From an uncultured Tateyamaria sp. (GTDB lineage: Bacteria; Pseudomonadota; Alphaproteobacteria; Rhodobacterales; Rhodobacteraceae), in the NCBI RefSeq assembly GCF_947504105.1, contig NZ_CANNGP010000011.1, forward strand, positions 40,187-104,186: DNA of 64,000 nt. Reading direction: 5' to 3'. A model generated the notes under the pieces. The model saw nothing but the letters and a program-made list of their open reading frames with translations. It was not told the DNA's origin and did not search any database. Below, piece by piece: positions 32,712 to 42,016 of the stretch. Numbering within the stretch: position 1 is the stretch's first letter; each line of letters starts with the position of its first letter. A program made the translations under genes and the position numbers.

Positions 32712-33947
32712 CTAGGGCGCAGTTGACCCACTTACTCGGGGTGAGGCAGCTGTCCTCGCGCCTCGAACAAAGACCATCAGTGCCACCGCAATCAGAACGG
32801 CAGCCAAAAGGAACGGTGCGCCTGGCAGGTACACGCCCGTCTCCGGCGTGGTAAAGGTGTGGAACACAGATGTCATCAGCATCGGTGACACGATCATGGC
32901 GAGGGCTGCGATAGAGGTCAGCGCGCCCTGTAATTCGCCCTGTTCATCGTCGCCAACTGCTTTGGACATGATGCCCTGCAATGCGGGCGTTATCACGGCC
33001 GGCAGGGCGGCAAGAGGGGTCAGGATCAACAGCCATGTCCCGGAACTGACAAAGCCGATCAGCAGGAATACTCCGACATCCGCGATATGGCCGTAGACCA
33101 CTGCGCCACGTTCCCCGAGCACTCGCAACATGGGCCGGATCAATCCGCCCTGAACCACCGCCATGGAGAAACCAAACAGGCTCAACGACAGGCCAACCAT
33201 GCCAGGTGACCAGTCAAAACGTTCGGTCGTGTAATACGCCCAGATAGCCGGGTAGACGATAAAGGCGACCTGATAGATGAAAAAGACCAGTAGAAGCGGC
33301 CCCAGTCCGGGCAACTTTGCCAAGTGGCGGAACAGACCAAACGGGTTTGCGCGCGCCCATGTGAAGGGGCGGCGAATGCGATCGTCGACAGTTTCTTTCA
33401 GAACTATATAGCCAAAGATAGCGTTTGCCGCGGCAAGTCCCGCTGCCGCGTAGAACGGCGCGCGTGTGCCATATTCGGCCAGAAGGCCGCCCATGGCCGG
33501 GCCCAGCACGAACCCGATACCGAAAGCCGCGCCGATCAATCCGAAATTCGCGGCCTTCTGTTCGGGTTTCGAGATGTCGGCCATATAGGCGTTTGCCGTG
33601 GATTGGGTGGCAGCGGTGATGCCTCCGACAATCCGACCTAAAAACAACAACCAAATGGTGCCCGCGACGGCCATGACCAAATAATCGAACGCCAGCACAA
33701 CCAATGACACCAGTAGAATGGGGCGGCGTCCGTAGCGGTCAGACAACGCGCCCAGAAGTGGACCGAAGAGGAACTGCATGGCGGCAAAGGTGGTCGACAG
33801 CACTCCGCCCCACAGGGCTGCGGTGCCCAGCCCCAGCCCCATCCCCTGCACCTCTTGGATCAGGTCGGGCATGACCGGCACGATCAGGCCGATGCCCATC
33901 GCGTCGATCATGACCGTCAGCAGGATGAAAATGACGGGCAGCTTCAC
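32712..33947 (-). CDS. MFS transporter, TetA-like drug:H+ antiporter family
   Basis: A 411-residue membrane protein with about twelve helices. LLTVMIDAMGIGLIVPVMPD is the first helix with the antiporter-type Asp, GALSDRYGRRPILLVSLVVL is the loop 2-3 signature, and FGIGFVLGPAMGGLLAEYG is the antiporter motif C. TetA-type proteins export drugs with proton influx. Its ATG overlaps the pcaB stop by 4 bp, so it is cotranscribed with the protocatechuate genes and may instead expel an aromatic or acidic intermediate. Confidence 0.9.
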   Translation of the reverse strand: MKLPVIFILLTVMIDAMGIGLIVPVMPDLIQEVQGMGLGLGTAALWGGVLSTTFAAMQFLFGPLLGALSDRYGRRPILLVSLVVLAFDYLVMAVAGTIWLLFLGRIVGGITAATQSTANAYMADISKPEQKAANFGLIGAAFGIGFVLGPAMGGLLAEYGTRAPFYAAAGLAAANAIFGYIVLKETVDDRIRRPFTWARANPFGLFRHLAKLPGLGPLLLVFFIYQVAFIVYPAIWAYYTTERFDWSPGMVGLSLSLFGFSMAVVQGGLIRPMLRVLGERGAVVYGHIADVGVFLLIGFVSSGTWLLILTPLAALPAVITPALQGIMSKAVGDDEQGELQGALTSIAALAMIVSPMLMTSVFHTFTTPETGVYLPGAPFLLAAVLIAVALMVFVRGARTAASPRVSGSTAP

Positions 33948-35266
33948 AGGGGTTTCATCCGATTGGCAAAGGCGCGTGCGTCTGACGGTGCGGCGCCCAT
34001 TTGGGCAGAAGGATCAAACAGGCTCTCTGGTAAGTCAGGATGCGCGATGCGTGCAACAGTCTCCAGCGATTGCTCGGATGCGATGGCTTTGGCAATCAAT
34101 GCCTTGGTGGCCGCCTGTGCGTCAGGTCGGGCCATTTGTTGTGCCAGAGCAAAACTCAGGGCTTCTGCATGAATACCCCCCAGGCCGTCGAACTTGGATG
34201 ACATGGCATCCAAGTTTGGGCTCCAGCTTTGCACAAGCGCATGGGCAACATTGGTCGATGCAGCCCAACACAACGCAATTTGCGGCATCACCATCCATTC
34301 GGTAAACCACGCGGCCCCATCGCGCTGGTGTTGGTGCGCTGATGCCGCCTGCAACGATGCCCTCAGACCTGTCATCTGATGACCCAGCGCCACAAGCGTC
34401 GATGGTCCCACCGGGTTCTCCTTCTGCGGCATGGTCGAGGATGATCCTGCCACGTCCAGAGCAATTTCCTGGCATTCCGTGGCCGCCAGCGCAACGGCGG
34501 TTTGTCCCATCGCGGAAAAGGTCGCCACGATCCGTGCCATCCAATCTGCAATGCGCAGGATGGGTCCACGATCAGTATGCCAACTCCGACCGGGATCGCT
34601 TAGCTTCAATGCGTCGGCCAGCTCGGCGCGTGTCTTATCCGCGCTCGGTCCCAAGGCAGATGCCGTCCCTGCCGCACCGCTCAACGACACCCACAAAGAC
34701 CCCTGGCGCAACGCCGACAACTGCTGCATCGCGTCGGCCAAGGGCTGCCCCCATTGCGCCAACACGGCCCCCCAGCTGGTGGGCGTCGCATGCTGCCCAT
34801 AGGTACGGGCAACCATCGGCGTTTCTGCGTACATCTCGGCCTGAGCGCCCATCGCCTTGAGTACATTGTTCAACACGTCTTGCTGGGCGTTCAACGTCTG
34901 GCGCAGGCGCAGCATCAGCGCGGTATCTATGATGTCTTGGCTGGTCGCGCCCCAGTGCGCGTATTGCGCATGTTCCGGCGCTTCCATCGCCTTGCGGAAC
35001 TCGTCCACGAGGGCAGGAACGCTGACGCCATTCTGACCTGTCGCCTTGGCAAGACCCGCTGGATCAATTTGGACCTCAAGCGACGAACGATGGATAAAGG
35101 CGGCACTCAACTCCGGGATCAGACCCTGTGCGCCTTGCACCTTGGCCAGGGCACCTTCAACCAGCAGCATCGCCCGAACTTCCGCGCTGTCGGACCACAA
35201 CCGCGCCACTTCACCTGTGGGGAACAACTGCCCGTAGAGGGAAGAAGAAAAGACAGACGCCGCCAT
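33944..35266 (-). CDS. pcaB: 3-carboxy-cis,cis-muconate cycloisomerase
   Basis: A 440-residue enzyme of the fumarase/aspartase superfamily acting in the protocatechuate branch of the beta-ketoadipate pathway, where it lactonises 3-carboxymuconate. AGSSSTMPQKENPVGPS is the superfamily signature with the catalytic Ser loop, and AHWGATSQDIIDTALMLRLR and TYGQHATPTSWGAVLAQW are also typical of PcaB. Length is usual. It lies 3 bp after pcaD and overlaps the MFS gene. pcaC, pcaG, pcaH and pcaQ are not next to it, so the pathway genes are split. Confidence 0.92.
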   Translation of the reverse strand: MAASVFSSSLYGQLFPTGEVARLWSDSAEVRAMLLVEGALAKVQGAQGLIPELSAAFIHRSSLEVQIDPAGLAKATGQNGVSVPALVDEFRKAMEAPEHAQYAHWGATSQDIIDTALMLRLRQTLNAQQDVLNNVLKAMGAQAEMYAETPMVARTYGQHATPTSWGAVLAQWGQPLADAMQQLSALRQGSLWVSLSGAAGTASALGPSADKTRAELADALKLSDPGRSWHTDRGPILRIADWMARIVATFSAMGQTAVALAATECQEIALDVAGSSSTMPQKENPVGPSTLVALGHQMTGLRASLQAASAHQHQRDGAAWFTEWMVMPQIALCWAASTNVAHALVQSWSPNLDAMSSKFDGLGGIHAEALSFALAQQMARPDAQAATKALIAKAIASEQSLETVARIAHPDLPESLFDPSAQMGAAPSDARAFANRMKPL

Positions 35267-35269
35267 GGA

Positions 35270-36058
35270 TCAGATATGCCCCGTCGCGCGCATGAAGTCT
35301 GTCAATACGCGGGCGAATTCATCGGGTCGCTCGACGCATGGCAAATGGCCCGCCTTGCGGATCAGGTGGAACTGGCTGCCGGGGATATGATCGACGGTTT
35401 CACGTACGAGATCGGGTGGAGTCGATCCGTCTTCCGACCCTGCAATGCCCAGCGTAGGCAGGCGCAGCGTTGCCGTAGTGGCAAAGAAATCAGTACCCGA
35501 GATCGCTGCAGAGCATCCAGTGTATCCTGCATCCTCCTGCCGAACCAACATGTTTCGCCATAGCTCCAAGTCCGCGTTTTTATGAAAGTCCTTTGAAAAC
35601 CAACGGTCCATGACAGCGTCAGCCAGCGCCTCGATCCCGCCGGAGTTCACGTCCCGAATGCGGTCGGCCCACATCTCCTTGGTACCGATCTTGGCCCCGG
35701 TGTTTGACAGCACCATGGCGCGCATTAGGTCGAGCCGCTTCACGGCCAATCCCTGCGCAATCATGCCACCAATGGATAGGCCGACAAACATCACATCCTT
35801 GAAGCCATGCAGGTCCATCAACTGCTCGCAGTCATTGATCAGCAGCCCCATCGAATAAGGCCCAGATGGACAGGTCGACAGGCCATGGCCACGTTTGTCG
35901 AACCGCAGGATGCGCAGACCATCGGGCAACAAGGGCAAGATCGGATCCCACAACCGCATATCCGTACCCAATGAGTTCACGAAGACGACCGGCGCGCCAT
36001 CGTCCGGGCCGTCAATACGGTAGTGCAGGCGCACGTCACCCAAATCAGCCATGTGCAT
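35270..36058 (-). CDS. pcaD: 3-oxoadipate enol-lactonase
   Basis: A 262-residue alpha/beta hydrolase. LHYRIDGPDDGAPVVFVNSL, LGTDMRLWDPILPLLPDGLR, RFDKRGHGLSTCPSGPYSMG, FVGLSIGGMIAQGLAVKRLD (nucleophile elbow GLSIGG) and a late His in IRKAGHLPCVERPDEFARVL fit PcaD, which hydrolyses the enol-lactone to 3-oxoadipate. Both ATG codons near 36052-36058 could start it (MHMAD or MADLG). It is 3 bp before pcaB and 4 bp after the nuclease-like gene, so the run is one transcript. Confidence 0.9.
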   Translation of the reverse strand: MHMADLGDVRLHYRIDGPDDGAPVVFVNSLGTDMRLWDPILPLLPDGLRILRFDKRGHGLSTCPSGPYSMGLLINDCEQLMDLHGFKDVMFVGLSIGGMIAQGLAVKRLDLMRAMVLSNTGAKIGTKEMWADRIRDVNSGGIEALADAVMDRWFSKDFHKNADLELWRNMLVRQEDAGYTGCSAAISGTDFFATTATLRLPTLGIAGSEDGSTPPDLVRETVDHIPGSQFHLIRKAGHLPCVERPDEFARVLTDFMRATGHI

Positions 36059-36062
36059 GAAC

Positions 36063-37253
36063 TTAATCCTTCAACCGCATATGCGCGATGATCTGCCCGT
36101 GGTCCGAAGCCAGCTTGTTGTACGGGGCCTCGGCATGGCTGCCATCGGTCAGATGATCGTTCAACACGCTGAAATAGTCCATCTGCCCGATGCTTCCCTT
36201 TGCGTCAGGCAGGAAATGACGGGACATGTAAATCTGGTCGATACTCTCATAAACACCGCCAAACGCCGCCGTATACACCATGTCTCGGGACGATTTGCGG
36301 ATAAACTGCTTTTCAGCCGAGTGTAGGCGTACAGCTTCAATGGCCTCGCGGATCTGCGCGTCTTCATCTTCGGAATACCGATCGCGCGGGGTTTCAGCGT
36401 CGTGGCGCAGCATCCATGCGTAATTCTTGAACGGATGCTCACCGCTGATGATCTCTGAACTGACGGCATGTTCGCCGTCATTGAAATCGCCCACGGCCAT
36501 CACCGGGTAACCGGCCTGTAACTCGGCGACAATGGCGCGGCGCAGCACCCATGCCTCGGCCATGCGGCGTAATGAAGCGCGCAGGCCGCCGAGCGCCCGC
36601 CCGACCGGATCATAGCGGGTCAAGTCCACTTCCGGCGGAAAGTTGGAACCTTCGGGCGTGACAAACTCACCCAGCTTCGACTTCAGATGGCAGTTGAACA
36701 CCGTGATGACATGATTGCCGATGGGGATGCGCACCTTGAGGATCGGGCGGCTGAGACGTGTGAGGCGAAAGCTGCCGCCGCCATCTGGCCCCATGGGGCC
36801 AAAGTCAATGTCCACGGGTTCCGGCAGATCCTGAATGATCTCGGGCTGACCTTCGAAGCCAAAGCGTGACAGGATCGCCACACCCGGACGGCGCTGCCCG
36901 GGCTCGCCATCGTTTACATTCGTGGCGACGGCCAACGCGGCGTCTGTGTAGGGGCGGTAGGCCAGCTTGCGAAAGATCGCCTTGCGCCGATAGCGCTTGT
37001 TGGGGCCGGGGATGTGCTGAGCGTTGTCCGCGATGCCCTCGGCATCTGCGGCATCGATCACCTCTTGCAGGGCGCCTTCTTCAAAGATTTCCTGAAAGCC
37101 CACAATGTCGGCGTCCATGGTTTGCACCTGCTCGGACAGCCAATCTACCTTCCAGGCGTATTCCTCGGGCGTGTATTGTTGGAACCGGTAGTATTCCTTA
37201 TCCGGACCGATCAGGTTCTTGACGTTGAAACTGGCGATGGTGAAGTCGGTCAT
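36063..37253 (-). CDS. Endonuclease/exonuclease/phosphatase family protein
   Basis: A 396-residue EEP-fold phosphoesterase. It begins FTIASFNVKNLIGPDKEYYR with the first metal Asn, has ADIVGFQEIFEEGAL with the metal Glu, FNCHLKSKLG with the His-Leu-Lys-Ser of nuclease members, VMAVGDFNDGEHAVS with the Asp-Asn pair, and ends NKLASDHGQIIAHMRLKD with the SDH catalytic end. It is a metal-dependent hydrolase of DNA, lipid or small phosphodiesters; the target is unclear and there is no signal peptide. The dehydratase start overlaps its stop region by 4 bp on the minus strand. Confidence 0.87.
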   Translation of the reverse strand: MTDFTIASFNVKNLIGPDKEYYRFQQYTPEEYAWKVDWLSEQVQTMDADIVGFQEIFEEGALQEVIDAADAEGIADNAQHIPGPNKRYRRKAIFRKLAYRPYTDAALAVATNVNDGEPGQRRPGVAILSRFGFEGQPEIIQDLPEPVDIDFGPMGPDGGGSFRLTRLSRPILKVRIPIGNHVITVFNCHLKSKLGEFVTPEGSNFPPEVDLTRYDPVGRALGGLRASLRRMAEAWVLRRAIVAELQAGYPVMAVGDFNDGEHAVSSEIISGEHPFKNYAWMLRHDAETPRDRYSEDEDAQIREAIEAVRLHSAEKQFIRKSSRDMVYTAAFGGVYESIDQIYMSRHFLPDAKGSIGQMDYFSVLNDHLTDGSHAEAPYNKLASDHGQIIAHMRLKD

Positions 37254-38221
37254 GCAAGTGTGTCCAATGCGCGTTTGAAAATGTCAGGGTCCACGTTCCC
37301 GCCAGAGATTGTGACGATCACGTCGTCGCCCTCTATTTGGTCCTGTCGACACATGGCGGCAGCAAGGGCCACCGCCCCGCCGGGTTCGGCGACAACTTTC
37401 AGACGCACGAAAGCCTGCGCCACGGCGTACAAAGCCTCACCCTCGCTCACCACCAGACCGGGGCCGCACAGGCGTTTCATGATGGGAAAGGTCAGATCGC
37501 CGGGCTGAGGGGTGATGATGGCGTCACATATGTTGCCCGAAACCGCATTGTTCCGCTCAATGCCGCCTGAGCGCAGGGACCGGGCGACATCATCAAACTC
37601 TTCCGGCTCAGCCGGGCGCACACGCAGGCCGGGCGCCTCCACCTCAAGCGCGAGGGCAATACCGCTGGTCAAACCGCCGCCACCGCAACACACGATCACG
37701 TCTGCAGTCTCCACACCAACTGCCGCCGCCTGTTCCGCAATCTCAAGGCCGGTCGTGCCTTGCCCGGCGATGACTTGTGGTTCGTCAAAGGGTTTGATCA
37801 ACGTCAGGCCGCGCTCCTCGGCCAATTGCGCGCCGATGGCATCACGGTCGCCCGAACCGCGTTCATAAAGGACAACCTCGGCCCCGAGCGCGCTGGTGTT
37901 TTCGATCTTCAGTTTTGGTGCATCGCTGGGCATGACGATAACGGACGGTACGCCGTGCATCCGCGCCGCGAGGGCCACGCCTTGGGCGTGGTTGCCACTG
38001 GAAAAGGCAATCACGCCGGCGTTACGCGTGTTCTTGTCCAAGGCGGACAGGGCAGACCATGCCCCACGGAACTTGAAACTGCCGGTGTGTTGCAGGCATT
38101 CTGGCTTGATCCAGATACGACGACCAGCGATTTCGTCCAAGAAAGGTGAATTCAGCAATGGCGTCTTGCGGGCATGGCCGTTCAACCGCGCTGCTGCGGC
38201 GCGGATCATCTCGATATTCAA
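37250..38221 (-). CDS. Threonine/serine dehydratase-like PLP enzyme
   Basis: A 323-residue fold-type II PLP enzyme. CLQHTGSFKFRGAWSALSAL has the Lys that binds PLP, AFSSGNHAQGVALAARMHGV the Asn contacts, and VCCGGGGLTSGIALALEVEA the glycine-rich phosphate loop. It has no C-terminal ACT domain, like catabolic threonine dehydratases and serine racemases. I prefer the TTG at 38221: it gives a TTGA overlap with the hydrolase stop, a GGAG box eight bases before, and an N-terminus (NIEMIRAAAARLNGHARKTP) of normal length; the ATG at 38239 is the alternative. Confidence 0.87.
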   Translation of the reverse strand: MNIEMIRAAAARLNGHARKTPLLNSPFLDEIAGRRIWIKPECLQHTGSFKFRGAWSALSALDKNTRNAGVIAFSSGNHAQGVALAARMHGVPSVIVMPSDAPKLKIENTSALGAEVVLYERGSGDRDAIGAQLAEERGLTLIKPFDEPQVIAGQGTTGLEIAEQAAAVGVETADVIVCCGGGGLTSGIALALEVEAPGLRVRPAEPEEFDDVARSLRSGGIERNNAVSGNICDAIITPQPGDLTFPIMKRLCGPGLVVSEGEALYAVAQAFVRLKVVAEPGGAVALAAAMCRQDQIEGDDVIVTISGGNVDPDIFKRALDTLA

Positions 38222-39036
38222 TTCAGCTGCTCCATCCATTCCCGTATCGCCGCCAAGGCTTCGGGTTCATCAAGAAATGGCACGTGACCACGTCCGGGGA
38301 CCTCGGCATAGATCATGTCGGGGCGACGATCTTGCATCTTTTGCGCTGTCTCGGCACTCAGCAGGTCCGAACCGGCACCGCGGATCAGGGCCAGCGGCTT
38401 GCCTTCCAATGCATCGAAGAATGGCCACAGGTCCGGCACGTCACCGCCTGCTTCGACCGCGTCGCGCAGGCCCGGATCATAGGTGATATTGAGGCCGTCA
38501 TCAGCCTCGACAAAGTGTGTCTGTGCTTCCTGCATCCAGCGCTCTGGTGGCACGTCATCAAACCCTTTCAGCACGTAGGCCAGCGCCGCGGCTGCCTCGG
38601 AATATGTGCGGGCGGCAGGGCGGCGCCCCAGATGCGTCATGATGCCCGCCAGTCCCGTTGGGTCCAATTCCGGCCCCACGTCGTTTAGGGCCACACCCAA
38701 GAGGCGATCAGGTGCGGTGGCAGCTAATCCCATTGCGTTTAGTCCACCGCGTGACGTGCCAAGAATGGCAAGTGCAGACAAAGATAGACGATCCATCAAC
38801 TCCATCACATCGCGGATCTCGACCGCCAGAGAGTAGTTCCGCCAGTTGTCATCCCATTGTGACTGCCCGCGACCACGGTAATCCAGCTTGATCAGGCGGC
38901 AGGGTGGAAGATGTGGTGTGACGTACTGGAAATCCTGCATGGTGCGTGTCAGGCCGGGCAGGCACAGCAGCGGCAGGCCATCGCCCTGATCCTCGAAGTA
39001 GAGAGACAGGCTATCCGACGTTTCAAACGTGCTCAT
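38218..39036 (-). CDS. Alpha/beta hydrolase
   Basis: A 272-residue alpha/beta hydrolase. LPLLCLPGLTRTMQDFQYVT supplies the oxyanion region, KLDYRGRGQSQWDDNWRNYS a helix start, ILGTSRGGLNAMGLAATAPD the nucleophile elbow (GTSRGG), and VPGRGHVPFLDEPEALAAIR the catalytic His. Substrate unknown; an ester or enol-lactone is likely. The ATG at 39034-39036 overlaps the dehalogenase stop as ATGA, deciding the start over an upstream ATG. It is part of the minus-strand dehalogenase-hydrolase-dehydratase run. Confidence 0.88.
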   Translation of the reverse strand: MSTFETSDSLSLYFEDQGDGLPLLCLPGLTRTMQDFQYVTPHLPPCRLIKLDYRGRGQSQWDDNWRNYSLAVEIRDVMELMDRLSLSALAILGTSRGGLNAMGLAATAPDRLLGVALNDVGPELDPTGLAGIMTHLGRRPAARTYSEAAAALAYVLKGFDDVPPERWMQEAQTHFVEADDGLNITYDPGLRDAVEAGGDVPDLWPFFDALEGKPLALIRGAGSDLLSAETAQKMQDRRPDMIYAEVPGRGHVPFLDEPEALAAIREWMEQLN

Positions 39037-39719
39037 GCCTGCGACAGCTCCGGGATACCGGTCAGGTCGCTCAGAATGTGGTGTGGCGTCCATGGCAAGC
39101 GGTCTACCGGTTCATCTGCGCGGTTCACCCAGGCGGTGGTAAATCCATAGCCGGACGCACCTGCCGCATCCCACCCGTTCGAGGACACGAACAGAACTTC
39201 GGTCGCCGCGCAGTCAAAGCGTAGGCCGACAAGGTCATACACTCGCCTGTCTGGTTTGAAGATTCCAACGCTTTCAACGGACAGGCAATCATCCAGCACA
39301 TCGCCAATGCCCGCTGATTGAACGGCGCCGTTCAGCATTTCGGGAGACCCGTTGGACAGGATCGCAGTGTTCATCCCGGCATCTTTCAATGCGTGCAGCA
39401 TCGCGGGCACCTCCGGATAGGCCTGCAATTCCCAGTATAGCGCAAGAAGGCGCTCGCGCATGGCGACGTCGCCTCCCAACCCGTTGCGCTCCAGCGCCCA
39501 ATCCAGACCCTGTTGTGTGACCTGCCAGAAATCGGTGTGCGCATCGGTGATGGCGCGCAGCCACGTGTACTGCAACTGCTTCAGCCGCCAATGCTCGGCC
39601 ACCGCAGGCCATGTATCAGCCAGTTGCGGAAATGCGGGCTCCGCTGCCGCGATCCGGGCCGCGGCGGCGACATCAAAAAGCGTACCGTAGGCGTCGAAAA
39701 TACAGGTGGTTATGGGCAT
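39033..39719 (-). CDS. Haloacid dehalogenase, type II (2-haloacid dehalogenase-like)
   Basis: A 228-residue HAD enzyme. Motif I TTCIFDAYGTLFDVAAAARI has the nucleophile Asp, motif II is AILSNGSPEM, the Lys of SVGIFKPDRRVYDLVGLRF is motif III, and EVLFVSSNGWDAAGASGYGF is motif IV. These match L-2-haloacid dehalogenases, which replace the halogen of short haloacids with hydroxyl. Marine bacteria meet such acids in seawater. It heads the minus-strand run, with an ATG at 39717-39719 and an AAGGAG box before it. Confidence 0.92.
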   Translation of the reverse strand: MPITTCIFDAYGTLFDVAAAARIAAAEPAFPQLADTWPAVAEHWRLKQLQYTWLRAITDAHTDFWQVTQQGLDWALERNGLGGDVAMRERLLALYWELQAYPEVPAMLHALKDAGMNTAILSNGSPEMLNGAVQSAGIGDVLDDCLSVESVGIFKPDRRVYDLVGLRFDCAATEVLFVSSNGWDAAGASGYGFTTAWVNRADEPVDRLPWTPHHILSDLTGIPELSQA

Positions 39720-39850
39720 AAGATACTCCTTGAGGTGCAGACTGGCACGGAGGGGAACGAACGAAAAGGGGCGAGGTGGGGTTTACCCCATTGCTGCAGA
39801 GGGGCAGGGTGTGGCATCCGTCAGCCAGGCGGGCATGTTGGGAGATAACA

Positions 39851-40285
39851 ATGACTTCGATCAAGGACGGCGATACCGTGCGCATCCACTACACGGGGAC
39901 TTTGCTGGATGGTACCGTCTTTGATAGCTCGGACGGGCGCGAACCGCTCGAGTTCGTTGTTGGTTCAGGCCAGATCATTCCCGGCCTGGATGAGGCATTG
40001 CCCGGCATGGCCGAGGGCGACAAGAAAAAGGTCAACATCCCCTGCGACCAGGCATATGGACCGATCAATCCTGCGCTCATGCAAGGTGTGCCGCGCGACG
40101 CAATCCCGGATGAAATCCCGCTTGAAATTGGCCTGCAATTGCAGATGCAGACGCCTCAAGGCCAACCGATGCCTGTGACGGTGGCTGAAGTCGGCGAAGA
40201 GGAAGTAATGCTCGATGCGAACCACCCGCTTGCGGGCAAGGATCTCACATTTGACTTCGAAGTGGTGTCGGTCAACGCTGGCTGA
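39851..40285 (+). CDS. FKBP-type peptidyl-prolyl cis-trans isomerase (SlyD-like)
   Basis: A 144-residue FKBP-fold isomerase. DTVRIHYTGTLLDGTVFDSS and PLEFVVGSGQIIPGLDEALP are FKBP signatures. An insert between (VNIPCDQAYGPINPALMQGV and DEIPLEIGLQLQ) corresponds to the IF domain of SlyD-type chaperones, and the FDSS motif is typical. It speeds proline isomerisation and helps folding. There is no signal peptide, so it works in the cytoplasm. The ATG at 39851 is preceded by GGGAG. It lacks the His-rich tail of E. coli SlyD, so metal binding is not expected. Confidence 0.9.
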   Translation: MTSIKDGDTVRIHYTGTLLDGTVFDSSDGREPLEFVVGSGQIIPGLDEALPGMAEGDKKKVNIPCDQAYGPINPALMQGVPRDAIPDEIPLEIGLQLQMQTPQGQPMPVTVAEVGEEEVMLDANHPLAGKDLTFDFEVVSVNAG

Positions 40286-40330
40286 CGCGCGTTGGCGCTG
40301 CCGCGCAACGACGGCCCGCCCACCTTTCCA

Positions 40331-40699
40331 TCAGCCTCCGGGTGCCAATCCGCGCAAGGCGTTTGCAACCGCATCAGCCTGCTGTTGCGTGTCATCATGG
40401 GTCGTTTTCGTTTGTGGTAAAGTGCCACCTCTGCGTACCGGCACGACATCGCGCGGCATCTGCCGAATGTGTACATCTTTTGATTTTTCGAAGTCTGATA
40501 ATTGTGCCTGCGGCTGCACATCATGGGCTATGGCTACAACCGTTTCCACAACACCTGGGTTCATCCGCAACGCCAATAGAAGCCCCATGCCCATCAACGA
40601 AAACAGCAATCGGCCCAACCACTTGGATCGCCGCGTGCGTGCTTCACGTCGTTCCAGAATGCGCGCGTGACGTGCGGGATCGGTTTGGTTGCGTGCCAT
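40331..40699 (-). CDS. Hypothetical protein with one membrane helix
   Basis: A 122-residue protein beginning MARNQTDPARHARILERREA, strongly basic, then a single membrane helix (LGRLLFSLMGMGLLLALRMN). The rest is a soluble, polar tail with QPQAQLSDFEKSKDVHIRQM. The orientation would put the basic start in the cytoplasm and the tail in the periplasm. I do not recognise a family. Its stop is 46 bp from the convergent FKBP stop. The start is uncertain; no clear ribosome site was seen and a Met 12 codons earlier is possible. Confidence 0.5.
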   Translation of the reverse strand: MARNQTDPARHARILERREARTRRSKWLGRLLFSLMGMGLLLALRMNPGVVETVVAIAHDVQPQAQLSDFEKSKDVHIRQMPRDVVPVRRGGTLPQTKTTHDDTQQQADAVANALRGLAPGG

Positions 40700-41215
40700 G
40701 GATAAAAGATAAATGGGCATCTTGGCGATTTTTGGGCGCTTTGCGCATGTTTTGCCGAATTCTGCTACAAACTCATTAATGACCCAAGGTTGTGAGCGTA
40801 GAGCCAGGTTCGCCATTCATTCATTTATAAAGTTTCAGGGGCGGTTGTGTGGGCGTGTCTCAAAACCACCTGTCCTCCACCCGTCGACCATGTCTTATGC
40901 ATTTTTTAAAGCTATCGCTGTGATCGCAACTCTCACAAGTGCTTGGTTACCAGATCGTTTAACATTCTTTGCGATATAGCATTGGTCTCGTACGACCTCG
41001 TAGCACGGACAGATGGCGCAATTGTGGGCAGCGAAGGACTTTGCAGTTTTTCGAGCGTCCGGCCTACCCGTCAGCAGTGGCAGTTTCCGTTCAACACGGT
41101 TTAATTTGCGCTCATACTGTCCATTCCTGTCGTGCTGCATGCACGGAACATGACAACACCAGGAGTCACAGCTGAACGGAACGTGCTAGGTGCAACTTGT
41201 TTGTTGCCTTGACCC
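40700..41215. other. Gene-poor stretch, relatively AT-rich
   Basis: No gene is supported here. Short open frames exist on both strands (for example minus 40895-41140) but lack ribosome sites and recognisable sequence. The base composition is more AT-rich than the neighbouring genes, and the stretch could hold a promoter for the hypothetical gene at 40331. Confidence 0.4.
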
Positions 41216-42007
41216 CTAGAGGTGATCCGGTTGCGGCATGCCCAGGACGTGAAAGCCCCCATCGACACGTATGATTTCGCCTGTGGTGCAGGCTCCGGCC
41301 TCGGAACACAGGTAGACGGCGGTACCCCCCACTGCTTCCAGCGTGGCGTTAGAACGCATCGGCGCGTTCTGGTCCGTGTGCTTGTAGGTTTTACGGGCTC
41401 CGGCAATCGCTGATCCGGCCAAGGTCTTCATCGGACCGGGTGAAATGGCGTTGACTCGGATCCCCTCGGGACCCAGATCATTGGCCAGATATCGGGTCGC
41501 GGACTCGAGTGCCGCCTTGGCGACACCCATCACGTTGTAGTTTGGAACAACCCGGTTTGATCCTTGGTAGGTTAGCGTCAGCAGCGTGCCGCCGTTCTCG
41601 ATCATCATGGGGTGTGCACGGCGCGCAACCTCGATGAAAGAGTAGGCCGAGATGTCCATGGAGTGTTTGAAGTTGGCACGACTGGTGTTCAGGAATCGGC
41701 CGGTCAGCTCGGATTTGTCGGAAAAGGCCACCGCATGGATCACAAAATCGATCGTTGGCCAGCGTGCTTCAAGCGCCTCAAATGCGGCATCCAGCGACGC
41801 GTCATCGGTCACATCGACATCGACCATGAAGTCAGATCCGACACTTGCGGCCAATGGTTCAAGTCGTTTGCCAAATGCTTCACCTTGATAACTGAACGCG
41901 AGTTCGGCGCCAGCCTCGTGCATTGCCTTGGCGATGCCCCAGGCAATGGACCTTTCGTTCGCCACGCCCATCACCAGGCCGCGTTTTCCTTTGAGCAATG
42001 CCGTCAT
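41216..42007 (-). CDS. fabI: Enoyl-[acyl-carrier-protein] reductase
   Basis: A 263-residue NADH-dependent enoyl-ACP reductase of the SDR fold, the last step of each fatty-acid elongation cycle. RGLVMGVANERSIAWGIAKA is the FabI cofactor loop, SFSY-like AELAFSYQGEAFGKR follows, and YNVMGVAKAALESATRYLAN carries the Tyr-x6-Lys of FabI. The end has GEIIRVDGGFHVLGM. It is a target of triclosan. It is the last gene of fabA-fabB-fabI, lying 9 bp after fabB. ATG start preceded by no long gap. Confidence 0.94.
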   Translation of the reverse strand: MTALLKGKRGLVMGVANERSIAWGIAKAMHEAGAELAFSYQGEAFGKRLEPLAASVGSDFMVDVDVTDDASLDAAFEALEARWPTIDFVIHAVAFSDKSELTGRFLNTSRANFKHSMDISAYSFIEVARRAHPMMIENGGTLLTLTYQGSNRVVPNYNVMGVAKAALESATRYLANDLGPEGIRVNAISPGPMKTLAGSAIAGARKTYKHTDQNAPMRSNATLEAVGGTAVYLCSEAGACTTGEIIRVDGGFHVLGMPQPDHL

Positions 42008-42016
42008 ATTGAATTC

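Noticed and set aside
40895..41140. Small minus-strand frame with a CxxCxC-like cluster
   Set aside because: No ribosome site, no recognised family and a weak setting in an AT-rich gap; not enough to call a gene.
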